From CAIURC01 sp043777315 (GTDB lineage Bacteria; Verrucomicrobiota; Verrucomicrobiia; Chthoniobacterales; Chthoniobacteraceae), in NCBI GenBank assembly GCA_043777315.1, contig JAYVPW010000150.1:1-64000 (forward strand): DNA of 64,000 nt. Reading direction: 5' to 3'. The position numbers and the translations under genes are program-made. Within the stretch, counting starts at the first letter, position 1. Each line of letters opens with the position of its first letter. A model generated the notes under the pieces. It worked only from the letters and a program-made list of their open reading frames with translations, did not search any database and was not told where the DNA came from. Below are positions 23,054 through 31,447 of the stretch, piece after piece.

Positions 23054-25812
23054 ACGAACGCGTCGAAACCACCCTCCGCTTCGTCGGCGACTGGCCCGCC
23101 TGGCTCGGCCTCACCGCGGCCCTCATCCTCGCCGGAGCCGCATGGCTGCTGTATCGCCGCGATGTGCGTCTGGTGCGCCCGGCCTTGCGCTGGCTGCTCC
23201 CGACCCTCCGCGCGCTGGCGATCGCGATGATCGTTTTGATGCTGAGCGGACCAGTGCTGCATCATCGCAAAACGATCGGTCAGCTCTCGAAATTGCTGCT
23301 GTTCGTGGACAGTTCTCGGAGCATGGATTTGACCGATTCGTCGATGAGCATCGGGCGCAAAATCCTGATCCTTCAGCGCATGGGGATGCTCTCGCCGGAT
23401 GCGTTGAAAATGGATTTGCCGAAAGCCGGCGAAGCGCTCGCCGAGGCGCAGATGCTCGCGGAAAAGACGAAGCTTTCCACGAACGCGGACGATGCGGCGT
23501 TCAAAAAGATCACGACCGATTTCGCAGGGAAAATCACGGTGGCGCGGGAGCTGATCGCGAGCGCGGGAAGCGCGGGCGATCAACTCGCACGTTTCGGAAA
23601 AGAGCTCGGCGAACCGGCGCGGGAGATCGCCGGACGGGAGTTCAAAAAAATCGATGACCGCGCGCGTGCGACGCAGGATCTCACGCGCCTCGGCGAGAGC
23701 GCGCGGCGCTGGCAGGACGAGCTCGAGGAGGCATTTCAGAAGACCGCGAACGAGGCTGCCGCGGGCGACCTTTCGCCGCTGCGCGCGGCGCTGCAGAAGT
23801 TCGACGCGATGCCGCGGACGCAGCGCGTGCAGTCGCTTTTGCTCGAAGGCGGCTCGCCGCCGATGCTCGCGAAAGTCGCCGAGACTTATGACGTGCAACT
23901 CCTTTCGCTCGACAGCGGCGAGGCCAAGAAAATCTGGCAGCCGACCGCCAAAAACTCGTCGCTTCCGACCGCGCTTCCGAAACCCGTCGGCGACGTGACG
24001 AATCTCGCGACGGGTGTGAAAGCCGGCGCTGGCGAGCAGGAAAAAGAGCAGCGCGGCGCGGTCGTCGTGTTCAGCGACGGCCAGCATAATGACGGCGATT
24101 CGCCGGTCGAAATGGCGAAGATGCTCGGCGCGCGCGGGATGCCGATTTTCACCGTCGGCATCGGCAGCCAGACGCGTCCGCGCGATCTCGCGGTCGTGAA
24201 AACGGAGGGGCCGGACGCCGTGTTTTATCAGGATCGCGTGCGCGGGCAGGTCACGCTGAAGGACGACATGCCGGCGGGGATGCCTTTCAAAGTCGCGATC
24301 CAGGACGGCGACAAAATGCTGTGGGAACAGCAGGTGATCAGCGACGGGACGCAGCTCCGAAAAGTGCCGTTCGACTTCGCAGTGAAGGAACTCGTCGAGG
24401 CGAAATTGGCCGCTGGCAAAGGGAGCGGCGTGCAGGTTTCCGGCGTCCCGCTCGATTTGAAAGTGAGCGTCTCGCAGATCGAAGGCGACCGTGAGCCGAG
24501 CAATAATTTCGGCAGCCTCCGCGTGCGCGCGGTGACGCAGAAACGCAAGATTTTGATCATCGACGGACGCCCGCGCTGGGAGTCGCGCTACCTGCGGAAT
24601 CTCTTCGATCGCGATGAGCAGTGGGACGTCACGTCGGTCATCGCCGGCGCGAAAGTCGGCGAGCCAGGATTCGCCCGTGGGACGAAGCCGGACGAATTTC
24701 CGACCGACCCCGCGACGCTCGCCGGATTCGATTTGATCATCCTCGGCGAGACGCCGCGCACGCTCTGGAAAGGCGAGGAATTGCAGTGGATCAGCGACTT
24801 CGTGAACAAGCGCGGCGGGGCGCTGATTCTCGTCGATGGCGCTCGCGGACGATTCAAGGAATACGCCGACTCGCCGCTCGCGCCGCTCTTTCCCGTCGAG
24901 TGGAAAGCGCCCGCGGTGCGCGAGGGAATCACGAAGATTTCGCTCACGGGTCGGAGCGCAAATCTCGCGCCTTTCGCGCTCGCCGCGGACCGCGCGCAGA
25001 ACGCCGAAGTGTGGAGCAAGTTGCTCCCGCCGCACTGGATTTCGGGCGCGAGCGCGCTGCCCGGCGCGGAGCGTTTGCTCGATGCGGAAGTGGGCGGGCA
25101 CGCGGTTGCCGCGGTGGTTTATCGCCCGTTCGGCGCGGGCAAGGTGCTTTATCACGCGTTCGACGAATCGTGGCGCTGGCGCTACGAAATCGGCGACCTG
25201 CATCACGTCCGATACTGGAATCAAATCGCCAACTGGATCGCGGAATTGCCCTTCGCCGTGCGCGACAAATTCATCTCGCTCGACGCGGGCGCGCTGACCT
25301 ATCGGCCCGGCGAATCCGCCGACATCCGCGTGCGTCTGCGCGACGGAGAAGGCAAGCCGGTGAGCAACGCGAGCGTCGATGCCGTACTCTACCGCGACGG
25401 GCAAAAAGTCGCGGGCATCAGGCTCAGCGCCGACGACAATGCGGGCGGACTTTTCCACGGAAAAACCGCGGCGCTGGAGCCGGGAAATTACGAGATCGGG
25501 ATCGAGTCCGCGGCGATCCCGCAAAATGAACTCAAGGCGCGCACGACCTTCAAAGTCGAGCCGCGCGAGACGGGCGAACTCACGCTGCTGAACCTCAACG
25601 AAGACCTGCTCCGGCAGATGTCGGCGGCGAGCGGCGGTCAATATCTGCGCGAGGAAAACGCGGGCAAACTGATCGATCTCCTCGCGCCCTTGAGCCAGGG
25701 CAAGGTGATCGAGAGCGAGACGCCGCTGTGGCAGAGCTACGCGTGGTTTCTGCCGATCGTGGCGCTGCTGACGGCGGAGTGGATCGTGCGGAAACGGGTG
25801 GGGCTTTTGTGA
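23050..25812 (+). CDS. large membrane protein with VWA and glutamine-amidotransferase-like domains
   Basis: 920 residues. Membrane helices at about 17-35 and 52-72 (LRALAIAMIVLMLSGPVL), then a VWA-like domain opening with LLLFVDSSRSMDL (DxSxS at about 89-93) that is split by a helical insertion (about 115-300) before the strand VVVFSDGQHNDGDSP. A beta-sandwich and a GATase1-like domain follow (ILIIDGRPRWESRYLRNLFD; GFDLIILGETP), and a C-terminal helix (WFLPIVALLTAEWIV). It is the paralogous partner of the BatA-like protein in MoxR operons. Start ATG 23050 overlaps the stop of the bridging ORF, and its own stop (25810-25812) is followed immediately by another ATG in TGATG. Confidence 0.9.
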   Translation: MNERVETTLRFVGDWPAWLGLTAALILAGAAWLLYRRDVRLVRPALRWLLPTLRALAIAMIVLMLSGPVLHHRKTIGQLSKLLLFVDSSRSMDLTDSSMSIGRKILILQRMGMLSPDALKMDLPKAGEALAEAQMLAEKTKLSTNADDAAFKKITTDFAGKITVARELIASAGSAGDQLARFGKELGEPAREIAGREFKKIDDRARATQDLTRLGESARRWQDELEEAFQKTANEAAAGDLSPLRAALQKFDAMPRTQRVQSLLLEGGSPPMLAKVAETYDVQLLSLDSGEAKKIWQPTAKNSSLPTALPKPVGDVTNLATGVKAGAGEQEKEQRGAVVVFSDGQHNDGDSPVEMAKMLGARGMPIFTVGIGSQTRPRDLAVVKTEGPDAVFYQDRVRGQVTLKDDMPAGMPFKVAIQDGDKMLWEQQVISDGTQLRKVPFDFAVKELVEAKLAAGKGSGVQVSGVPLDLKVSVSQIEGDREPSNNFGSLRVRAVTQKRKILIIDGRPRWESRYLRNLFDRDEQWDVTSVIAGAKVGEPGFARGTKPDEFPTDPATLAGFDLIILGETPRTLWKGEELQWISDFVNKRGGALILVDGARGRFKEYADSPLAPLFPVEWKAPAVREGITKISLTGRSANLAPFALAADRAQNAEVWSKLLPPHWISGASALPGAERLLDAEVGGHAVAAVVYRPFGAGKVLYHAFDESWRWRYEIGDLHHVRYWNQIANWIAELPFAVRDKFISLDAGALTYRPGESADIRVRLRDGEGKPVSNASVDAVLYRDGQKVAGIRLSADDNAGGLFHGKTAALEPGNYEIGIESAAIPQNELKARTTFKVEPRETGELTLLNLNEDLLRQMSAASGGQYLREENAGKLIDLLAPLSQGKVIESETPLWQSYAWFLPIVALLTAEWIVRKRVGLL

Positions 25813-26006
25813 TGATGAATGCGCTGCTGATTTTCGCGGGGTTCGCGGAGGGGGCAAACGTCGAACGTCGAACGTCGAACGTCGAACGTCGAAGTGGGGA
25901 AACTGAAGAGACGCTGCGCGTCGGACTCTGCGTTCGACGTTCGACGTTCGACGTTCAGCGTTCGACGTTTGCCCCTCTTCCGTCCGCAACCCGACTCCCG
26001 CCATGA
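25812..26006 (+). other. bridging ORF through cassette C
   Basis: 64 codons from ATG 25812, one base overlapping the preceding TGA, to TGA 26006, overlapping the ATG of the DUF4175-like gene. It begins MMNALLIFAGFAEGA, a short hydrophobic run, then ERRTSNVERR and STFDVQRSTF from the cassette arms. It may be a by-product of the insertion. The hydrophobic start could be the remnant of a genuine small gene. Confidence 0.4.
25856..25970. mobile_element. heptamer-armed cassette C, shortest spacer
   Basis: Left arm 25856-25890 is five heptamers (first AAACGTC), then GAAGT. Right arm 25936-25970 is five heptamers (fourth AGCGTTC, last GACGTTT). The spacer is only 45 bases. The flanks are inverted too: GGGGGCAAACGTC on the left and GACGTTTGCCCC on the right. 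It is the most reduced of the four cassettes. Confidence 0.7.
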
Positions 26007-29000
26007 GCTACAAACTCGACCCCAAAATCCTCTCCAAACTCCGCGCCTTCGCCGCCCGACGGCGCAAGCTGATCATCATCCGCGGCATCTGCACCGCGAT
26101 CGCGATGCTGCTCGCGACGATGATGACCGTGGCGTTCGTCGATCTCGTTTTCGTGCTCCCCGACGGCGTGCGCTGGGGGCTCAGTGCCGTCGCTTATCTT
26201 GCCGTGATCATCGCGGAATGGCGCACGTGTCTGACGCTGCTCGCTCATGCGCCCGGTCCGCGGCGGCTGGCGCGTTTGCTCGAACATGCGGAGCCGAAGC
26301 TGCGCGAGGATTTACTTTCCGCGGTCGAGCTGGGGACGAGCAAGGATGGGGAGGTCGTCGATTCGGAGCAGTTCCGCGCGCTGGTGCAGAGCGATGTCGC
26401 GGCGCGGATGGAAAACGTCGATGTCGATCGGTTGCTGCCGGTCGGTTTGGTGCGGCGGTATCTCGGGATCGCGGCGGCGATTTTCGTGGCGATGATCGTG
26501 GCGTTCGTGATGACGGGGACGCAGTTCGGCACGCTGATGATGCGGGCGCTGCTGCCGATGGCGAACTTCGCGCGCGTCTCGAAATTCAAGGTCGCGATCG
26601 TCGAGCCGAAGCCGGCGGAAATGCCGGTGGCGTTCGGCGATGCGGTGCCGCTGCTGATCGAAGTTTCCGGCGGACGGACGAGCAAAGCGGTGCTCGAGAT
26701 ATTCACGAAAACCGGGGGGCGCGAAGTTGTGCCGATGACTCCGGCGGAGGGCGATCGCTTCTCGTCCACGATCCAAGTGGCGCGCGAGAACGTCGAATAT
26801 CGGGTGCGGGCGGGCGACGCGATCACGCGCAAATACCGGCTGGCGGCGATGCCTCGTCCGCACATCGCGAAGTTCGAGAAGAGCTACACTTTTCCCGCTT
26901 ACTCACGAGTCGCTCCGAAGGCTGTGACCGAGGAAAATGGTGATCTCGCGGCGCTGGAAGGGAGCGAAGTCGAGCTGCGGCTCGAGCCGAATCAGAAGAT
27001 CAAGAGCGGCGAACTCGTGATCGAACAGGGGCGCGTGACCTCGACCGTGCCGCTCGTCGAGGGCACCGGAAATCGGCTCACCGCAAAGATTTCACTGAAA
27101 ACTTCGGGGACGTATCGGGTGCATCTCGTCGCGGCGGAGAGCGGATTCGAGAACAAGTTCAGCCCGGAATACGAGATCCGCGCGGTGCCGGACCTTGTCC
27201 CGCAGGTCGATCTGGAATTGCCGAAAGACGACCTCATTTTGCCGGCAAACGAGATCGTCGATCTGGAAGGAACGGCGACCGATGACCAGTCGCTCGCGAA
27301 GGTCTCGCAGCTCGTCCGCGTGAACGAGGGTCCGTGGCGCGAAGTGCCGCTGGCAAAGGATCCGGGGGCGAAGACGAAAGTGGAGCGGCGCTGGGATTTG
27401 TTCGAGCAGGGCGTGAAGCCGGGCGATTTGCTGACGACGAAATTGCTCGCGGTGGATTTGAAGGGGAACAAGTCGGAGTCGAGGTCGCTGCAGATCACGA
27501 TCACGGCGTCGGGCTTCGAGACGAAGCGGGTGACCGGGCTGGATGCGCAGCGCGAATTGCTGCGGGTGATCGGCGAGGCGCGGGCGGCGGCGGACGCGCT
27601 GGAGAAGCAGGGGAACGAGGCGCGCGATGCGTTCGCCCGGCTGCCCGAAAACGATTCGCAGCGGAAGCAGACGGCGGTGACGGCGGCGGCGGCAATGGCG
27701 ACTTTCGATGCGAAAGCGGCGGCGATTTGGGGGCAGTTGACCGCGACGTTGCGCGCCTCTTCGCCGGGACATCAGAGCGCCGATCTCGCGCTACTCGCCC
27801 GACTGCTTTCACGCATGGATACAGGATCCGCGGACAATGCGCGCGATGCGCTCGGGCTCGTTATGCCCGATGCGGGTTCGCCGTTTGCGCGCGATCAAAT
27901 GCGTGAATTTGCCGACGGAACCTCGCGCACCGGACAGCGCGCGCGGTCGGCGCACGACGGTTATAAATCGCTCGTCGGAGCCGAGGAGCTCGATGTGCTC
28001 GCGGAGAATATGTCGGTCGTCGCGAAAGAGCAGGAACGGCTCGCGGCGCTCGCGCAAAAGAGCGGCACGGATGCGGCGAAATGGGCGCAGATCGCGAACC
28101 GGATCCGGGTGATCGTTGCGGAGACGCGGAGCCTGGAGCAGTTGATGACCTCGACGGGCGAGCATCTCGGCGGCGCGTTTCCGGACCGGATCAAACGGCT
28201 GGCAAAGGAGATCGAGAAACAGCGGACGGTGATCGACGCGGCGATCACCGCAGGCACGCCGGATCAGAAGTTGAACGAGCCGACGAAACTGCTCGCGCAG
28301 GCGTGCGCGAATGCGGCGAGGAGCCTTTTGGATTTCGAACGCGAGACGGCCTACACGCCGGTGAAGAAGGTCACGGAAATGACGAAAGAGACGGGGCCGA
28401 CGTACGCGAATTTCGAGCGGTTGCGGGCTGATTTTCAGCAGGTGAAGGCGATGGACAAGTTGCCGGCGGATGCTGTGGCAGGCTTGATCTCGCGGCGATG
28501 GGACGAACGGATCGAGGCGTTCAAAGCGCACGGCGATGCGGAGGAGGCGCGGCCGGATTCGGACGCGTATTTTGTGAATGATGTGCGGTCAGTTTCGCTC
28601 GCGCTGAAGGCGACGCACGAGGCGGCGACGGACGACGCGGCGCTGTTGAAAGAGAAGCTGGCGGCGCTGGAGAAAAATTTCCGGCTGCTCGAGAGCGGGC
28701 ACAATTTGTTCGAGGTGGCGGATGGTTTGAAGCAGCTCGCGGGGGCGGAGAAGTGGGAGATTTACAGCGCCCGCGCGCGCACGTCGGCGCCGCGGGATTG
28801 GAGCTGGCTGGAGGCGCGGCTGCGGGCGCTGCCGGAGGAGCTGGGCAAGGCGGCGCTCGATGAGGAGACGAAGAAACTGACGGGCGAGGCGCAGAAGATT
28901 TTGTGGCAGGTGCTGCAGCAGCCGTTCGCGCAGCAGGTAGCGCAGGAGATGCCGCAGCGGTTCAATCCGCAGCGGGAGCCAGTGGCGAAGCGGGCGGAAA

Positions 29001-31447
29001 TCGAGAAGACGGCGGCGATGGTGAATCAGGCGCTGGCGATTTTCCGCAAGCCGATGCAGGAGGCGCGCGAGCAGCTCGCGCAGATGGTGCCGAAGCTGTC
29101 GGAGATCGCGGCGCAGCTCGCGAAAGAGACGGAGGAATTGAAAAAAGAGACGCAGGAGGAGGCGCAGAAAACGGCGGAGAAATCGCCGGCGGAAGCGCAG
29201 GCGGAGACGCAAAAAACTTTGGCGAAACAGGAGAAGCTGAACTCGGAGGTCGGCGCGTTGAAGGATGCGCTGCGGGCGGATGCGAACCAGCAGGACGTGG
29301 CGAAAAAGGAAGGGCGCGAGCGGGCGCGCGATGCGGACGATGCGCTGGCGATGTTGAAGGAGCCGCCCGTCCGGGCTGAACAGGCTTTGCTGGAAGCGGC
29401 GCAGGCGCCCAAAGCCGATCTGCGGAAAGAGGCGCTGAACGGCGCGACGGAGCATCAGCAGAAACTCGCGGATGCGCTGAATCAGCTCGCGGAGCACTAC
29501 GCCAAAGTGGAGGAAGGGAAGGCGGACGAGACGCGGATGGCGTTGCGCGAGACGGAGGAAAAGAACGGCGTGAAGGAGCAACTCGACGCGCAATTTGCTA
29601 AGGCCGAGCAGATGGCGGAACTCGCGCAGAAGTCGCCGGAGGAACTGCTGGCACAGCTCGAAAAAGCGCTCGCGAAAAGTCCGGCGATGCAGAAGGAGCT
29701 CAGCGAAATTTCCAAGAACACGCTGGCCGACGCGCAGAAGCAGCTCGATCAGGCAAGCCGGCAGGAGAATCAGGTGGCGCAGGATTTGGCGAAAATGACG
29801 GCGCAGGCGACGGCTCCGAACGCGCCGCAAACGCAGACACCGCAGACCGCGAAGCAAGCTGTGGAGAAGGCTCAGCAGGCGGCGAAGCAATCGCTCGACG
29901 CGGCGAAGAACGCGCAGAAACAGGCGGACGAAGCGGTGCAGGCGGCGAAGGCGGCGAGCAATCAGCCCGCCGTGGAGCAGGCGCGGCAGGCGCGGACGGA
30001 AGCGGCGGCGGCGGCGCAAGCGGCCGAGCAGGCGGCGCAAGCGGCGGAGCAAATGACGAAGCCGAGTGAGGCCGCGAACGCAGCAAAAGCGGTGGTGGAG
30101 AAATCGGCGGAAGCGGCGAAGGATGCGGCGCAGGCGGCGGGTGATGCGGCGAAGGCGCAGGCGACCGCGCAGCAGACGGCGGCGCAGCAAACGGGTGATC
30201 CGCAGGCGAAGAATCAACAGACTTCAAAAGAAGCGGGGGAGGCGACGCAGGCCGCACAACAGGCGGCGCAGGCGGCGAAAAACGCGGAAGCGGCGGCGCA
30301 GCAGGTCGCGGCGATGACGCAGCCGCAGAATGCCGCGACCCCGCAAATGGCGCAAAACGCGACGCCTCCCGCAGCGCCGGCAGCACCTCCCGCGGCGACT
30401 CCGAATTCACCAAATCCAGCGACCCCGGCACCGGCGAAAAATGCGCAGCTCGCGCCGGCGGCGGCGCAGCAGCCGGAGATCGCAAAGGCCGCGAATCAAG
30501 CAGGGGAGCAGGTTGCGCGGGCGGGGCGGCACGAGGAGCGGCTGCAAAACATGGCGGTCGGGGAGAAGCTGCAGCAGCTCGGGAGTGACGTGAAGCAGAC
30601 GGCGGCAGAGCAGGTTCCGAATGCACAGCAGGCACTCGCGAAGGCGGAGAAACCGGCGCAAGCGCAGGCGGCGGTGAACGCGGCGGACTCGCAACTCGCG
30701 GCGCAGGCGGCGCAGTTGCAGGCGGCGGCGAATCCGGCGATGGCGGCTCCTCCGCAGACGGGGCAAGCGACGTCGCAATCGGCCACGCCCGCGGATGCGC
30801 AAGCTCCGGCGACGCCGGACAGCGCGCAGGCGGCGGGGGCTCCGCAGAGTGCGCAGGCGAGCGCCGCGAATTCGCCTCCGCCGAGCGGGAAGCCGCCGGG
30901 CCAGCAAAGCCCGGCGATGCAGGCGCAGAGCGGCTCTCCGGCCGGTGCGCCTCCGCAGGCCGCGCCCGCGCAGCAGGGGATGCTGGCTGATCTCGCGGCG
31001 ACGCCCCCTTCACCGCAGGAACAAGTGTGGATGGCGCGGACGCTCGATGCGCTGGATGCGGCGTTGCATTCGGAGCCGCCGGGCGCGGGCGAGAAAAGCG
31101 ACCCGCAGGCGGGCGCGCAGGCGCAGGCCGCGATGGCGGCGGCCGCGCAGGCTGCGGCTCAGGCGATGCGGGCGGAACGGAGCGAGAGTTCGGAGACGCC
31201 GGCAGGGATCGTCGGGAAGGGCGATTTGCAGGTGAAGTCGAAGGGCGGAGTGAAGGCGGCGGGGACGGCGCAGGCGTACGGGCAGACGGCGGAATTGAAG
31301 GGCGCGATCAAGCCGGGCGAATGGGGAAAATTGCCGAAGCAGGTCGCGGAGGAACTGAGCCAGGGCCAGCGGGAAAAGGTGGCGGGCGAGTATCGCAATC
31401 AGATCGAGACGTACTATCGGGTGATCGCGGAGAAATCGAAAAAGTGA
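26003..31447 (+). CDS. giant DUF4175-like membrane protein with Ala/Gln-rich tail
   Basis: 1814 residues. Membrane helices at about 30-48, 52-70 and 150-172 (YLGIAAAIFVAMIVAFVMTG) resemble the start of DUF4175 proteins found in such operons. Beta-rich domains occupy about 195-510, a long helical region about 510-1230, and from about 1230 to 1750 there is low-complexity coiled coil made almost only of Ala, Gln, Lys, Glu, Pro and Asn (QAAEQAAQAAEQM; AANSPPPSGKPPGQQ). The last 60 residues become ordered again (KLPKQVAEELSQGQREKV; YYRVIAEKS). The tail may span the periplasm or bind the wall. The stop TGA overlaps the ATG of the next gene. Confidence 0.85.
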   Translation: MSYKLDPKILSKLRAFAARRRKLIIIRGICTAIAMLLATMMTVAFVDLVFVLPDGVRWGLSAVAYLAVIIAEWRTCLTLLAHAPGPRRLARLLEHAEPKLREDLLSAVELGTSKDGEVVDSEQFRALVQSDVAARMENVDVDRLLPVGLVRRYLGIAAAIFVAMIVAFVMTGTQFGTLMMRALLPMANFARVSKFKVAIVEPKPAEMPVAFGDAVPLLIEVSGGRTSKAVLEIFTKTGGREVVPMTPAEGDRFSSTIQVARENVEYRVRAGDAITRKYRLAAMPRPHIAKFEKSYTFPAYSRVAPKAVTEENGDLAALEGSEVELRLEPNQKIKSGELVIEQGRVTSTVPLVEGTGNRLTAKISLKTSGTYRVHLVAAESGFENKFSPEYEIRAVPDLVPQVDLELPKDDLILPANEIVDLEGTATDDQSLAKVSQLVRVNEGPWREVPLAKDPGAKTKVERRWDLFEQGVKPGDLLTTKLLAVDLKGNKSESRSLQITITASGFETKRVTGLDAQRELLRVIGEARAAADALEKQGNEARDAFARLPENDSQRKQTAVTAAAAMATFDAKAAAIWGQLTATLRASSPGHQSADLALLARLLSRMDTGSADNARDALGLVMPDAGSPFARDQMREFADGTSRTGQRARSAHDGYKSLVGAEELDVLAENMSVVAKEQERLAALAQKSGTDAAKWAQIANRIRVIVAETRSLEQLMTSTGEHLGGAFPDRIKRLAKEIEKQRTVIDAAITAGTPDQKLNEPTKLLAQACANAARSLLDFERETAYTPVKKVTEMTKETGPTYANFERLRADFQQVKAMDKLPADAVAGLISRRWDERIEAFKAHGDAEEARPDSDAYFVNDVRSVSLALKATHEAATDDAALLKEKLAALEKNFRLLESGHNLFEVADGLKQLAGAEKWEIYSARARTSAPRDWSWLEARLRALPEELGKAALDEETKKLTGEAQKILWQVLQQPFAQQVAQEMPQRFNPQREPVAKRAEIEKTAAMVNQALAIFRKPMQEAREQLAQMVPKLSEIAAQLAKETEELKKETQEEAQKTAEKSPAEAQAETQKTLAKQEKLNSEVGALKDALRADANQQDVAKKEGRERARDADDALAMLKEPPVRAEQALLEAAQAPKADLRKEALNGATEHQQKLADALNQLAEHYAKVEEGKADETRMALRETEEKNGVKEQLDAQFAKAEQMAELAQKSPEELLAQLEKALAKSPAMQKELSEISKNTLADAQKQLDQASRQENQVAQDLAKMTAQATAPNAPQTQTPQTAKQAVEKAQQAAKQSLDAAKNAQKQADEAVQAAKAASNQPAVEQARQARTEAAAAAQAAEQAAQAAEQMTKPSEAANAAKAVVEKSAEAAKDAAQAAGDAAKAQATAQQTAAQQTGDPQAKNQQTSKEAGEATQAAQQAAQAAKNAEAAAQQVAAMTQPQNAATPQMAQNATPPAAPAAPPAATPNSPNPATPAPAKNAQLAPAAAQQPEIAKAANQAGEQVARAGRHEERLQNMAVGEKLQQLGSDVKQTAAEQVPNAQQALAKAEKPAQAQAAVNAADSQLAAQAAQLQAAANPAMAAPPQTGQATSQSATPADAQAPATPDSAQAAGAPQSAQASAANSPPPSGKPPGQQSPAMQAQSGSPAGAPPQAAPAQQGMLADLAATPPSPQEQVWMARTLDALDAALHSEPPGAGEKSDPQAGAQAQAAMAAAAQAAAQAMRAERSESSETPAGIVGKGDLQVKSKGGVKAAGTAQAYGQTAELKGAIKPGEWGKLPKQVAEELSQGQREKVAGEYRNQIETYYRVIAEKSKK

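Noticed and set aside
22612..26004. An 1130-codon minus-strand frame across the VWA genes and two cassettes
   Set aside because: It is open only because of GC bias and the stop-free heptamer arms. The product is Arg/His-rich without any domain, while the plus strand encodes recognisable VWA proteins.
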